From Hyphomicrobiaceae bacterium (GTDB lineage: Bacteria; Pseudomonadota; Alphaproteobacteria; Rhizobiales; Hyphomicrobiaceae), in NCBI GenBank assembly GCA_023384095.1, contig JAHDXT010000041.1, positions 1 to 36,503 of the forward strand: DNA of 36,503 bases. Reading direction: 5' to 3'. A program made the translations under genes and the position numbers. Positions 16,666 through 25,533 of the stretch are shown in pieces (the stretch's first letter is position 1; the number at the start of each line of letters is the position of its first letter). The notes below the pieces were generated by a model. It did no database searches. It saw nothing but the letters and a program-made list of their open reading frames with translations, and was not told where the DNA came from.

Positions 16666-16775
16666 CCCCCTCTCCCCGCGCGCGGGGAGAGGGCCGGGGT
16701 GAGGGACAGCCGCGAGCGGTGCGCAAGCTCCTGCCCCTCACCCTGACCCTCTCCCCATCTCGATGGGGAGAGGGG
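16666..16775. repeat. Double palindrome (BIME-like) between ccmC and ccmB
   Basis: Two strong hairpins face each other. The first, 16668-16693, is a perfect 26-base palindrome of the form CCCTCTCCCCGCG and its complement. The second, 16747-16774, has a 13-bp stem beginning CCCTCTCCCCATC with a two-base loop. The first is followed by CCGGGGTGAGGG (16694-16705) and the second is preceded by CCCTCACCCTGA (16735-16746), which are near reverse complements. The whole is an inverted pair of REP-like units. The second hairpin ends two bases from the ccmB stop codon, so it may protect or end the ccmAB message. Confidence 0.75.
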
Positions 16776-16776
16776 A

Positions 16777-17445
16777 CTAACCGAGCTGCGCCCTGAGTGC
16801 TGCCGCTGCAGCAATCGGCCCGATCGCCAGCGAGGCGATCGTGACGGCCGAGAGCAGCAGCAGCGATGCCTCCAGGCTGCCGGGCGGGGTCACGACGGCG
16901 CTGATGGCCGCGATGCCGAATATGAGCGTCGGGATATAGAGCGGCAGCACGAGCAGCGCGATCAGCAGACCGCCGCGCCGGCTCCTGAGAGTGAGCGCCG
17001 CCCCGATGCCGCCGAGGAAGCTGATCGCGGGCGAGCCGGCCAGCACCGTGCCGATCAGGACCGGGTAGGCCGCGAGGTCGAGGTTGAGCATGAGACCGAG
17101 CAGCGGCGACAGGATCGCCAGCGGCACGCAGGTCGAGATCCAATGGGCGACGGCCTTGGCCGCCGCCACCAGCTCCAGCGGCAGTGGCCCCATCGCCAGG
17201 ACGTCCAGCACGCCCTCGTCCTGGTCGGTGTCGAACATCCGACCGAGCGACAGCAGCGCGGCGAGCAGCAGGCCGACCCAAAGCATTCCCGGAGCGATCC
17301 GCGCCAGGAGCTGCATGTCGGGCCCGAGGCCGAGCGGCATGAGCGCGATGACGATCAGGTAGAAGCCGAGCGCCGTCCCCGTCGCGCCGCCCTCCCGCAA
17401 GGCAAGCAGCAGGTCGCGCTTCACGAGCGTCCAGAACGCGTTCAT
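16777..17445 (-). CDS. ccmB: Haem exporter protein CcmB
   Basis: 222 residues, the usual size, with six transmembrane helices. CcmB is the permease partner of the ATPase CcmA in the complex that frees holo-CcmE from CcmC/CcmD. The start MNAFWTLVKRDLLLALREG and the loop SLGRMFDTDQDEGVLD are family hallmarks. The ATG at 17445 overlaps the ccmA stop as ATGA, implying translational coupling. A longer upstream reading in this frame is an Arg-rich shadow of ccmA and was not used. Confidence 0.93.
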   Translation of the reverse strand: MNAFWTLVKRDLLLALREGGATGTALGFYLIVIALMPLGLGPDMQLLARIAPGMLWVGLLLAALLSLGRMFDTDQDEGVLDVLAMGPLPLELVAAAKAVAHWISTCVPLAILSPLLGLMLNLDLAAYPVLIGTVLAGSPAISFLGGIGAALTLRSRRGGLLIALLVLPLYIPTLIFGIAAISAVVTPPGSLEASLLLLSAVTIASLAIGPIAAAAALRAQLG

Positions 17446-18092
17446 GCCTGTCCCGCGGCGAAGCCGAGCCGCAGCTCCCGCGAGCGCGCGAGTCCGAGGT
17501 CCAGGTGGGTGGCGGCAACGACCAGCCCGCCCGCCGCGACATGCCCGTCGAGCACACCGGCGAGCACGCGTGTCGAGCTGGCGTCGAGCGAGGCCGAGGG
17601 CTCGTCGAGCAGCCACAGCGGCCGCTGCGCAAGCAGCAGCCGCGCCAGCGCCAGCCGGCGCTTCTGGCCCGCGGAAAGATAGCCGGTCGGAATGGCGGCC
17701 AGCGAAGCGAGCCCGAACCGGTCGAGCGCAGGACGCACCCGCCCATCCGAGCCGCCGAGATACCGCGCCCAGAAGCTCGCGTTCTCCTCGACCGTGAGAG
17801 TAGGCCGGACGGCATTCGTGTGGCCGACGTAGTGCGCCCGCTCCGCAATGGGCTGCTCGCCGCTGCTGCCCGCCAGGGCGATGCGGCCCGAAGCTGGCGC
17901 CAGGAACCCGGCGATGGTCCTCAGCAGCGTCGTCTTGCCGGCGCCGTTGGGCCCGGTCAGCAGCAGTGCCTCGCCCGCCGCCACCTCGAACGACAGCTCG
18001 GAGAGCACCCGTCGCCCGCCGCGCTCCACGGCGAGCCGTTCGACCGTGAGCCCAGGACGGGTGTCCGCATCAGGCGCAATCCTATCTTCCAC
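17442..18092 (-). CDS. ccmA: Haem exporter ATP-binding protein CcmA
   Basis: 216 residues. ABC ATPase of the CcmABCD complex. Walker A GPNGAGKTTLL, signature LSAGQKRRLALARLLL and Walker B LWLLDEPSASLD are all present. THLDL supplies the switch His. The GTG at 18092 is preferred because AGG lies seven bases upstream; a TTG two codons earlier (18098) is possible. It heads the ccm operon and is divergent from acnA, an arrangement common in alphaproteobacteria. Confidence 0.92.
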   Translation of the reverse strand: MEDRIAPDADTRPGLTVERLAVERGGRRVLSELSFEVAAGEALLLTGPNGAGKTTLLRTIAGFLAPASGRIALAGSSGEQPIAERAHYVGHTNAVRPTLTVEENASFWARYLGGSDGRVRPALDRFGLASLAAIPTGYLSAGQKRRLALARLLLAQRPLWLLDEPSASLDASSTRVLAGVLDGHVAAGGLVVAATHLDLGLARSRELRLGFAAGQA

Positions 18093-18156
18093 CGGCAAAC
18101 CTGCTTTTGAGACTGACCGTAACCGACCCTGTGCACGCCGCCGAGACGACGCGCGG

Positions 18157-18185
18157 ACTGGCCCTCTCGCGCGCGCGGCTATATA
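18157..18185 (+). promoter_or_regulatory. Possible acnA promoter
   Basis: TATATA at 18180-18185 is the only A/T-rich hexamer in the divergent ccmA-acnA gap, and ACTGGC stands 17 bases upstream as a poor -35. It would give a leader of about 90 bases. The match is weak, and an activator-dependent or different sigma promoter is equally possible. Confidence 0.25.
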
Positions 18186-18282
18186 AGGAGCACGCTTCTA
18201 TCGACGCTAGCGCAAAAACGGGATCGGTCCCTCCGCCGGCGCTCCGGCGGCGCGGCTTCAGATGCTCGGAGGAGGACAGAAC

Positions 18283-20997
18283 GTGACCGCGCAGCAACCC
18301 GTGTCGTTGGACAGCTTCAAGACCCGCAAGACGCTCGAGATCGACAAAAAGACCTATACCTACTTCTCGCTCCCGGATGCCGAGAGGAACGGGCTCGCCG
18401 GCATCTCCCGGCTGCCCTACTCCATGAAGGTTTTGCTGGAGAACCTGCTGCGGCACGAGAACGGCCGCTCGGTGACCAGGGAGGACATCACGGCCGTCTC
18501 GGCCTGGCTCGAGAACCGCGGCAAGGCCGAGAAGGAGATCGGCTTCCGGCCCGCCCGCGTGCTGATGCAGGACTTCACGGGCGTGCCTGCCGTCGTCGAT
18601 CTCGCCGCCATGCGCGACGGCATGACTACGCTCGGCGGCGATCCGCGCAGGATCAATCCGCTGGTGCCGGTGGATCTCGTCATCGACCACTCGGTCATCG
18701 TCGACGAGTTCGGATCCCCGCGCGCCTTCGCCCGCAACGTGGAGCTCGAGTACGAGCGCAACGGCGAGCGCTACGTGTTCCTGAAGTGGGGCCAGGGCGC
18801 CTTTGCCAACTTCCGCGTCGTGCCGCCGGGCACCGGCATCTGCCATCAGGTCAACCTCGAGTACCTGTCTCAGACCGTGTGGACCCGCGAGGCCGGCAGC
18901 GAGACCTACGCTTTCCCCGACACGCTCGTGGGCACCGACAGCCACACCACGATGGTCAACGGCCTCTCCGTGCTCGGCTGGGGCGTGGGTGGCATCGAGG
19001 CCGAGGCGGCCATGCTCGGGCAGGCACAGTCGATGCTCATTCCCGAGGTCGTCGGCTTCAAGCTGACAGGCCGGCTGAAGGAGGGCGTCACGGCCACCGA
19101 TCTCGTCCTCACCGTAACGCAGTTGCTGCGCAAGCACGGCGTCGTCGGCCGGTTCGTCGAGTTCTACGGGCCGGGCCTCGACCACATGACCATCGCCGAC
19201 CGGGCCACGATCGCCAATATGGCGCCGGAGTACGGCGCCACCTGCGGTTTCTTCCCCATCGATCAGACGACGCTCGATTATCTTTCCCTCACGGGTCGCG
19301 ACTCGCACCGGATCGCACTGGTCGAGGCTTACGCCAAGGCGCAGGGCCTGTTCCGGACCGCCGAATCGCCCGACCCGGTGTTCACCGCGACGCTGTCGCT
19401 CGACCTCGCCGACGTGGAGCCGTCGATGGCGGGACCGAAGCGGCCGGAGGGCCGAATCGCGCTCGACAAGGTCGGCAGCGGGTTCGCCAGCGCGCTCGAC
19501 ACCGAGTACCGGAAATCCGGCGACATCGGCGCGCGGCACAAGGTTGCGGGCAAGGACTTCGACCTCGGCCACGGCGATGTCGTCATCGCCGCCATCACGA
19601 GCTGCACGAACACCTCGAACCCGAGCGTGCTGATCGGCGCCGGCCTGCTCGCCCGCAAGGCGATCGAGAAGGGGCTGGCGAGCAAGCCGTGGGTGAAGAC
19701 CTCCCTGGCGCCCGGGTCGCAGGTCGTTGCGGCCTACCTGGAGAAGGCGGGACTGCAGACCTATCTCGACCGGCTCGGCTTCAACCTGGTGGGCTTCGGC
19801 TGCACAACCTGCATCGGCAACTCTGGGCCGCTGGCGCCGGAGTTCTCGCAGACGATCAACGAGAAAGGCATCGTCGCGGCGGCCGTCCTGTCCGGCAACC
19901 GCAACTTCGAGGGACGCGTCAGCCCGGACGTTCAGGCGAACTATCTAGCCTCGCCGCCGCTCGTCGTCGCCTATGCGCTGGCCGGCTCGGTCAGCAAGAA
20001 TCTCGCGACCGAGCCGCTGGGCGCCGGCAAGGACGGCCAGCCGGTCTATCTGCGCGACATCTGGCCGACCAACCAGGAGATCCAGCAGTACATCGCCGAG
20101 AACATTACACGGGAGATGTTCAGGCAGCGTTACGCCGACGTGTTCAAGGGCGACGAGAACTGGCAGCGGATCAAGGCCGCTCCGGGTCTGACCTATGCCT
20201 GGAGCAGCGGCTCGACCTACGTGCAGAACCCGCCTTATTTCGCGGGCATCACGAAGGAGCCGAAGCCGGTCGCCGACGTCCAGGGCGCCCGCATCCTGGC
20301 GCTGCTCGGGGACAAGATCACCACCGATCACATCTCGCCCGCGGGCTCCATCAAGAAGGACAGCCCGGCCGGCAGCTACCTCATCGAGCGGCAGGTGCGG
20401 CCGGAGGATTTCAACCAGTACGGCACGCGGCGAGGCAACCATGAGGTCATGATGCGCGGCACGTTCGCCAACATCCGCATCAAGAACAGCATGGTGAAGG
20501 ATGCGGGCGGCAACGTGCGCGAGGGCGGCTACACGGTTCACCATCCCTCGGGCGAGACCATGTTCATCTACGACGCGGCCATGCGCTATCGCGACGAGGG
20601 CGTGCCGCTGGTGGTCTTTGCCGGTGTCGAGTACGGCAACGGCTCGTCCCGCGACTGGGCGGCGAAAGGCACCAACCTGCTCGGCGTCAAGGCGGTGATC
20701 GCGCAGTCCTACGAGCGCATACACCGCTCCAACCTCGTCGGCATGGGCGTGCTGCCGCTGGTGTTCGAGGACGGTCAGAGCTGGCAGTCGCTCGGGCTCA
20801 GGGGCGACGAGAAGGTGAGCCTCCGTGGCCTGTCGGGCCTCGAGCCGCGGGCGAAGCTCATCGCAGAGATTGCCTCACCCGGCGGAAAGTATGAGGTGCC
20901 ACTGCTCTGCCGTATCGATACCCTGGACGAGCTCGAATACTACCGGCACGGCGGGATCCTGCATTACGTGCTGCGCAACCTGGCGACGGTAGCGTGA
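18283..20997 (+). CDS. acnA: Aconitate hydratase A
   Basis: 904 residues, normal for AcnA. It isomerises citrate to isocitrate in the TCA cycle and uses a [4Fe-4S] cluster. The cluster ligands are Cys441 (TSCTNTSNPS), Cys507 and Cys510 (GCTTCIGNSG), offset by six from E. coli AcnA. The swivel domain shows GDKITTDHISPAGSI, GTRRGNHEVM and the active-site loop GVEYGNGSSRDWAAKG. The GTG at 18283 is chosen because GGAGGAGG ends seven bases before it; an in-frame ATG at 18262 lies upstream of that site. It is a single-gene unit ending at a strong terminator. Confidence 0.95.
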   Translation: MTAQQPVSLDSFKTRKTLEIDKKTYTYFSLPDAERNGLAGISRLPYSMKVLLENLLRHENGRSVTREDITAVSAWLENRGKAEKEIGFRPARVLMQDFTGVPAVVDLAAMRDGMTTLGGDPRRINPLVPVDLVIDHSVIVDEFGSPRAFARNVELEYERNGERYVFLKWGQGAFANFRVVPPGTGICHQVNLEYLSQTVWTREAGSETYAFPDTLVGTDSHTTMVNGLSVLGWGVGGIEAEAAMLGQAQSMLIPEVVGFKLTGRLKEGVTATDLVLTVTQLLRKHGVVGRFVEFYGPGLDHMTIADRATIANMAPEYGATCGFFPIDQTTLDYLSLTGRDSHRIALVEAYAKAQGLFRTAESPDPVFTATLSLDLADVEPSMAGPKRPEGRIALDKVGSGFASALDTEYRKSGDIGARHKVAGKDFDLGHGDVVIAAITSCTNTSNPSVLIGAGLLARKAIEKGLASKPWVKTSLAPGSQVVAAYLEKAGLQTYLDRLGFNLVGFGCTTCIGNSGPLAPEFSQTINEKGIVAAAVLSGNRNFEGRVSPDVQANYLASPPLVVAYALAGSVSKNLATEPLGAGKDGQPVYLRDIWPTNQEIQQYIAENITREMFRQRYADVFKGDENWQRIKAAPGLTYAWSSGSTYVQNPPYFAGITKEPKPVADVQGARILALLGDKITTDHISPAGSIKKDSPAGSYLIERQVRPEDFNQYGTRRGNHEVMMRGTFANIRIKNSMVKDAGGNVREGGYTVHHPSGETMFIYDAAMRYRDEGVPLVVFAGVEYGNGSSRDWAAKGTNLLGVKAVIAQSYERIHRSNLVGMGVLPLVFEDGQSWQSLGLRGDEKVSLRGLSGLEPRAKLIAEIASPGGKYEVPLLCRIDTLDELEYYRHGGILHYVLRNLATVA

Positions 20998-21004
20998 CCT
21001 GGGC

Positions 21005-21029
21005 AAAGGCCGGCCGCAGCCGGCCTTTT
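21005..21029 (+). terminator. Intrinsic terminator of acnA
   Basis: AAAGGCCGGC and GCCGGCCTTT form a 10-bp stem around CGCA, followed by a T-run (TTTTC). It begins eight bases after the acnA stop codon. This is the cleanest rho-independent terminator in the window. Confidence 0.9.
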
Positions 21030-21132
21030 CCACTCTGGCTTGCGTCAACTCTGCAATCTCACCCATTCGTGACTCGCAATTGAAGCCTCAGGCGCGGATA
21101 AGTCTCACTCGACGCAAGCAGCAAGGACCGAC

Positions 21133-21885
21133 ATGCCCCGCTGGCTGACAACGTTGCTTTGTCTGGCGTTGCCGGCTGTGGCGATCGGCATGACCAAGGC
21201 GGCGCAGCCCCAGGCCCAGCGCGCCGTCTCGGTGGTCGAGCTGTTCACCAGCCAAGGCTGCTCCTCCTGCCCCACCGCCGATGCGGTCCTGCACAGCTAT
21301 GCGCAGCGGCCCGATATCGTGGCGCTGTCGCTTTCGGTCGACTACTGGGATTATCTCGGCTGGAAGGACACCCTCGCCAACCCCAAGTTCACCACGCGCC
21401 AGCGGGCCTACGCCGACGAGCGCGGCGACGGCCGCGTTTACACGCCGCAGGTCGTCGTGAACGGCCTCGTGCACGTCATCGGCAGCAGCAGGACCGAGAT
21501 CGACCGGGCCATCGCCGAGACGTCACAGAGGCTCACGGCCGACCGGATCGAGGTCGTCGCACGCAGCGACGGCAAGACGGTGACGATCGAGGCCGGCGCG
21601 ATCCCGCAGACCAGCGGCATGACGGGCGGCACGATCTGGCTGGCGGTCGTGATGCCAAGCGTCGATGTCGAGATCAGGCGGGGCGAGAACCGCGGCAGGA
21701 CCGTGACCTATGCCAACGTCGTGCGGGATCTGACCCCGATCGGCATGTGGTCGGGAAAACCGACGCACATCGAGCTGCCGGAGACGGCGGTGCTGCAGCA
21801 GGGGCAGCGCGGCGCCGTGCTGCTGCAGGAGGGCACCGCCGGCGCCATCGTCGGCGCGGCATGGATCACCGGCCCGGAGCATTGA
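21133..21885 (+). CDS. DUF1223 family secreted thioredoxin-like protein
   Basis: 250 residues. A signal peptide (about 1-23, LLCLALPAVAIGMTKA) is followed by a thioredoxin-like domain that begins VVELFTSQGCSSCPTAD, with a CxxC pair at Cys43 and Cys46. Other family blocks are SVDYWDYLGWKD, RQRAYA and YTPQVVVNG. The C-terminal half is beta-rich. The biochemical role of DUF1223 proteins is not established; the CxxC suggests redox activity in the periplasm. AAGGA lies before the ATG. It is a single gene between the acnA terminator and the convergent htpG. Confidence 0.85.
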   Translation: MPRWLTTLLCLALPAVAIGMTKAAQPQAQRAVSVVELFTSQGCSSCPTADAVLHSYAQRPDIVALSLSVDYWDYLGWKDTLANPKFTTRQRAYADERGDGRVYTPQVVVNGLVHVIGSSRTEIDRAIAETSQRLTADRIEVVARSDGKTVTIEAGAIPQTSGMTGGTIWLAVVMPSVDVEIRRGENRGRTVTYANVVRDLTPIGMWSGKPTHIELPETAVLQQGQRGAVLLQEGTAGAIVGAAWITGPEH

Positions 21886-21919
21886 GGCGACGCGGCGTCA
21901 GCGGGACGCCCGGGGCACC

Positions 21920-23812
21920 TCAGCGGGCGCCGAGCGCCCTCAGCATCATCCGGTTCATGCGCGCCACGAAATCCGCCGGGTCGGCCGGCGTCTCGCCCTC
22001 GAGGATTCGCGCTTCGTCGAGCAGCAGCCGCGCCAGCTCGGCGGCCTCCTCCTTGCCCGTTTCCGCGATCCGGCGCCCGATCGCCGTGATCAGCGGATGA
22101 CCCGGATTGACCTCGAGCACCGGTTTCGGATTGGCGCCCGGCTGCTGGCGCTGCAGCAGCCGGTCCAGCCCGAGATCGGCCCCGCCACGGGGTGCGACCA
22201 GACACACCACGCTCTCGGTGAGCCGCTTCGAAGCGCGCACGTCGGTGACGGCGTCGCCGAGCGCTGCCCGCAACCCGTCGATGAGGCCTTTGACGTCGGC
22301 GTCCTTGGCCGGCGTGTCCGCCGCCTTGCTGTCGTCCGTCAGCGAGATGGACGTGAGGTCGACCTCGCCCTGGCTGAGCGACCGGAACGGCCGGCCCTCG
22401 AACTTCATGCCCAGCACCGTCCAGAAATGGTCGATCGGGTCGGTCAGCAGCAGCACCTCCACGCCGCGTGCGCGGGCTGCCTCGAGCTGAGGGCTGGCGG
22501 CGAGGCGGTCCAGGCTCTCGCCGGCCAGGAAATAGATCTCGGTCTGATTGGGCCTGAGGCTCGCGACGTACTCGGCAAGCGAGCGCCAGCTCGAACCCTG
22601 CGTGGTCCGGAACCGGGCCAGCTTCAAAAGCTGCTCGCGCCGCGCCGCGTCCTCGTAGAGCCCTTCCTTCAGCACCGTGCCGAAGGTCTGGAAAAACGAC
22701 TGATAGCCGCCGGGATCGCGTGAGGCGAAGCCTTCGAGCTCGGCAAGCACCCGGCCCGTGACTGCGTTCCTGATCTGGCCCACGAGCGGGTTCTTCTGCA
22801 GCATCTCGCGGGAGATGTTGAGCGGCACGTCCTCGCTGTCGATTGCGCCCCGGACGAACCTCAGGTAGGCGGGCAGCAGGCCGGCGTCGTCCGTGATGAA
22901 GACGCGGCGCACGTAGAGCTTCACGCGCCCCTTGCGGTCCGGGTCGAACAGGTCGTATGGCCGCTGGCCGGGGATGAACAGCAGCACCGCATAGGACTGC
23001 CGGCCCTCGGCCTTGTAGTGGATGGTGAGCGCCGGCTCGTCGATGTGGCTCGTGAGCGAGCGATAGGCCTGCGTGTACTCTTGCGGGGTCACCTCGTTCC
23101 TGGAGCGCTGCCAGAGCGCGCTGGCCGTGTTGATCTGGCGCGCCGCCTGGCCAGGAACCTCGAGCTCGACCGGGAACAGGATGTGGTCCGAGTAGGCCCT
23201 GACGATGCGCTCGATCTCGCCGGGCTCGAGAAACGCGCGCGCGTCCTCCTTGAGGCTCAGCTTGACGGCAGTGCCGCGGGCAGGGAGAACGCCGGCGCTC
23301 TGCGGGTCCGCGGGGCTGATCGTGAAGCCCGAGAGCCCGTCCGACCTCCACGCCCAGGCGTCCCCGGAGCCCGCCCGGCGGCTGGTCACCTCGATCTCCC
23401 CTGCCACCATGAACGCGGAGTAGAAACCGACCCCGAACTGGCCGATCAGCCCGCTGCTTCCATTCGCCTGCTGCAGGCGCTCGAGGAAGGCCCGGGTCCC
23501 CGATCGGGCGATGGTGCCGAGGTTCTCGATCAGCTCCTGGCGGTCCATCCCGATGCCGTTGTCGGCGATCGTCAGCGTGCCGGCAGCCCTGTCCGGTACG
23601 ATGGTGATTCGCAGGCGATCCTCGCCTCCGAGCAATTCCGGATGAGCGATGGCATCGTAACGCAGCTTGTCGCAGGCGTCGGACGCATTGGAGATCAGCT
23701 CTCTCAAGAAGATGTCGCGATCCGAGTAGACCGAATTGACCATGAGATGAAGAAGCCGGCTCACCTCTGCCAGGAACGGATGCGCTTCCTCGGTTCTGGA
23801 GTCTGAAATCAT
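21920..23812 (-). CDS. htpG: Chaperone HtpG (Hsp90)
   Basis: 630 residues, the usual size. ATP-dependent chaperone of the cytoplasm. The GHKL ATPase domain shows ELISNASDACDKLRY (with the catalytic Glu), DNGIGM, GTIARSGT and GQFGVGFYSAF. Middle and C-terminal dimerisation domains follow. The ATG at 23812 has AGAGG upstream and starts the typical sequence before HPFLAEVSRLLHLMVNSVYS; longer readings upstream are non-coding. A weak promoter-like pair CTTGCA/TCTAGG with a 17-base spacer lies at 23865-23893 on this strand and could be read by the heat-shock sigma factor, but the match is poor. Confidence 0.95.
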   Translation of the reverse strand: MISDSRTEEAHPFLAEVSRLLHLMVNSVYSDRDIFLRELISNASDACDKLRYDAIAHPELLGGEDRLRITIVPDRAAGTLTIADNGIGMDRQELIENLGTIARSGTRAFLERLQQANGSSGLIGQFGVGFYSAFMVAGEIEVTSRRAGSGDAWAWRSDGLSGFTISPADPQSAGVLPARGTAVKLSLKEDARAFLEPGEIERIVRAYSDHILFPVELEVPGQAARQINTASALWQRSRNEVTPQEYTQAYRSLTSHIDEPALTIHYKAEGRQSYAVLLFIPGQRPYDLFDPDRKGRVKLYVRRVFITDDAGLLPAYLRFVRGAIDSEDVPLNISREMLQKNPLVGQIRNAVTGRVLAELEGFASRDPGGYQSFFQTFGTVLKEGLYEDAARREQLLKLARFRTTQGSSWRSLAEYVASLRPNQTEIYFLAGESLDRLAASPQLEAARARGVEVLLLTDPIDHFWTVLGMKFEGRPFRSLSQGEVDLTSISLTDDSKAADTPAKDADVKGLIDGLRAALGDAVTDVRASKRLTESVVCLVAPRGGADLGLDRLLQRQQPGANPKPVLEVNPGHPLITAIGRRIAETGKEEAAELARLLLDEARILEGETPADPADFVARMNRMMLRALGAR

Positions 23813-24387
23813 GCGGCCTCTGCTGACGGCAACCTGGCTGTTGCATGCCCTTTGGGGGCAAGTTCCTAGACCGGCGCGATGAGGCTTTGCAAGTGACCGA
23901 TCGATGCAGCTTGTGCGCTCGCCAGATGCGGCGCTGGCAGGGCAGGCCGAGACGGGGGAGCTTGCAAGGCCCGGTCCAGGTACTCGTCTCCGGCAGCTTG
24001 GGGGCCCATCCGGAGCAATCCTTGGAACCGGGCCAGGGGCAACGGCTTGAAACTGCCTGTGATTCGCGGCGATTCGGCGGCTTTGCCGCGGCACCTGCAT
24101 GGCGCTGGAGTCCCGGTCTCAGCCAACCCTGGGAAGGAGTGGCCCGGTCCACGAGGGGGGAAGCTCGGGGGGACGATGGGGGGCATCAGTTCCGAGCTGA
24201 TGGACCGGGCCAGGGCAACGAGGAACAGTCTACTCGATATTGGGGCGCCTGATTGGAGGGACTGTGGCGCTCGCGTGATTTTTATTGCGATTTATTGCGG
24301 CCGCTCGTTCCGGTCGCCGCGACAACCCGAGACTTGAATTTTCCCGGAGGCCAAGCGACACTGACCGGGGAAGACAAGGAGGCGCCG
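23813..24387. promoter_or_regulatory. Divergent gap between htpG and the DUF2794 gene
   Basis: 575 bases with no supported gene; the open frames present are Arg-rich or lack a ribosome-binding site. An imperfect hairpin lies at 23841-23862 (TTGCATGCCC/GGGGGCAA) in the htpG leader. At 24280-24298 TTTATTGCG occurs twice with a 10-base period in the only A/T-rich spot of the gap, upstream of the DUF2794 gene. TTGGAG and TGATTT, 17 bases apart just before it, are a possible promoter. Together these suggest a regulated promoter for the plus-strand gene. Confidence 0.35.
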
Positions 24388-24780
24388 TTGAGCGATTCCG
24401 AACCGATAGCACTGCGCCCGCGCCAGGCGGGCGATCCACGGCCTGGCATGTTGCAGTCCCACCCAGGGCCGGTCCCGGCGACCTCAGTCTTCTTCGATCG
24501 CCGCGAGCTCGACGACATCCTCGCCGTCTACGGGCGCAAGGTCGCCGCGGGGGAGTGGCGCGACTACGCGATCGACATGGGCCGCGACAAGGCCATTTTC
24601 TCGGTTTTCCGGCGATCGAGCGAGTGCCCGCTCTACAGGATCGAGAAGAACCCGAAGCTCGCACGGAAGCAAGGCGCCTACAGCGTCATCGCGGCCGGCG
24701 GACTGGTGCTGAAGCGCGGCCATGACCTGCGCCGCGTGCTGCGCGTGCTCGAGGCCCGCCTGCGGCTGGTGGAGCACTGA
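24388..24780 (+). CDS. DUF2794 family protein
   Basis: 130 residues, soluble. The conserved core runs from FFDRRELDDILAVYGRKVAAGEWRDYAID to the C-terminus, including SECPLYRIEKNPKLARKQGAYSVI. This is the DUF2794 family, found almost only in alphaproteobacteria and without known function. The start is TTG at 24388, decided by a perfect AAGGAGG at 24376-24382 with a five-base spacer. The next in-frame ATG (24448) has no such site. A weak start codon with an ideal ribosome-binding site suggests tuned translation. Confidence 0.82.
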   Translation: MSDSEPIALRPRQAGDPRPGMLQSHPGPVPATSVFFDRRELDDILAVYGRKVAAGEWRDYAIDMGRDKAIFSVFRRSSECPLYRIEKNPKLARKQGAYSVIAAGGLVLKRGHDLRRVLRVLEARLRLVEH

Positions 24781-24870
24781 CGGGCGCTTTTCGCCTCGAC
24801 GATCGCTATCGACCGGTGCAGCGCATCGGCATTGCGCTGTGGCACGGGACGGATCGAGACCGGCCTCGTG

Positions 24871-25419
24871 TCAACGAGCACGGGACGGAGCGTCCGGCGG
24901 CGGAGTGCGATCGCCGTCGCCGAGCGTGCGCTGCATCATGACCGTGTCCAGCCAGCGGCCGTGCTTGAAGCCGACCGAGTGCATGGTTCCGGTGAACGTG
25001 AAACCGAGCGAGCGGTGCAGTCCGATGGACGCCCGCTGGCCCGAGTCGCCGATCACCGCGATCATCTGCCGGAACCCTTGAGCCGTGCACGCTTCGATGA
25101 GCGCCGTGAGCAGGGCGCGGCCGACGCCCTGGCCCTGGTGGTCCGGCGCCACATAGATCGAGTTCTCAACACTGAAACGGTAAGCCGGGCGCGGACGGAA
25201 GGCGTTGGCGTAGCCGTAGCCCACGACGACCCCCTGACGCTCGGCTGCGAAGTATGGGAACCCGCCGCCGATGATCGCCTCGTAGCGCCGCCGCATCTCG
25301 TCCCCCGAGGGCGGCTCGAGCTCGAAGCTCGCTGTGCCCGAGATCACGGCAGGGCGGTAGATCGCCGTGATGGCTGGAATGTCGTCGTGCCTCGCCGCCC
25401 GCAGATCGATTTCTGCCAC
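24871..25419 (-). CDS. GNAT family N-acetyltransferase, phosphinothricin-acetyltransferase-like
   Basis: 182 residues. The N-terminus has LRAARHDDIPAITAIYRPAVISGTASFELEPPS and the acetyl-CoA loop is VAPDHQGQGVGRALL. Later blocks IAVIGDSGQRASIGLHRSLGF and GFKHGRWLDTVMMQ are typical of the Pat/MnaT (YncA) subgroup, which acetylates phosphinothricin-like amino acids or methionine derivatives. The GTG at 25419 is preceded by GAGGGGAC. True substrate unknown. Convergent with the DUF2794 gene and separated from the BI-1 gene upstream by a terminator. Confidence 0.85.
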   Translation of the reverse strand: MAEIDLRAARHDDIPAITAIYRPAVISGTASFELEPPSGDEMRRRYEAIIGGGFPYFAAERQGVVVGYGYANAFRPRPAYRFSVENSIYVAPDHQGQGVGRALLTALIEACTAQGFRQMIAVIGDSGQRASIGLHRSLGFTFTGTMHSVGFKHGRWLDTVMMQRTLGDGDRTPPPDAPSRAR

Positions 25420-25476
25420 CCGCTTGTCCCCTCGCTGGAATTCCGGCCGCGATCCTATCGTCGGCGCCTGTCACGC

Positions 25477-25504
25477 AAAAGGGCCCCGCAGTGGCGGGGC
25501 CCTT
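25477..25504 (-). terminator. Intrinsic terminator of the BI-1 family gene
   Basis: On the minus strand AAGGGCCCCGC and GCGGGGCCCTT form an 11-bp stem around a four-base loop and are followed by TT, giving a TTTT run. It starts 30 bases after the stop codon at 25534. Confidence 0.85.
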
Positions 25505-25533
25505 CCATGCGCCGGCATCAGACCGGTCGTTGC

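Noticed and set aside
23841-23862. Imperfect hairpin in the htpG leader as a possible RNA thermometer
   Set aside because: It does not enclose the ribosome-binding site of htpG, so a thermometer role is not supported.
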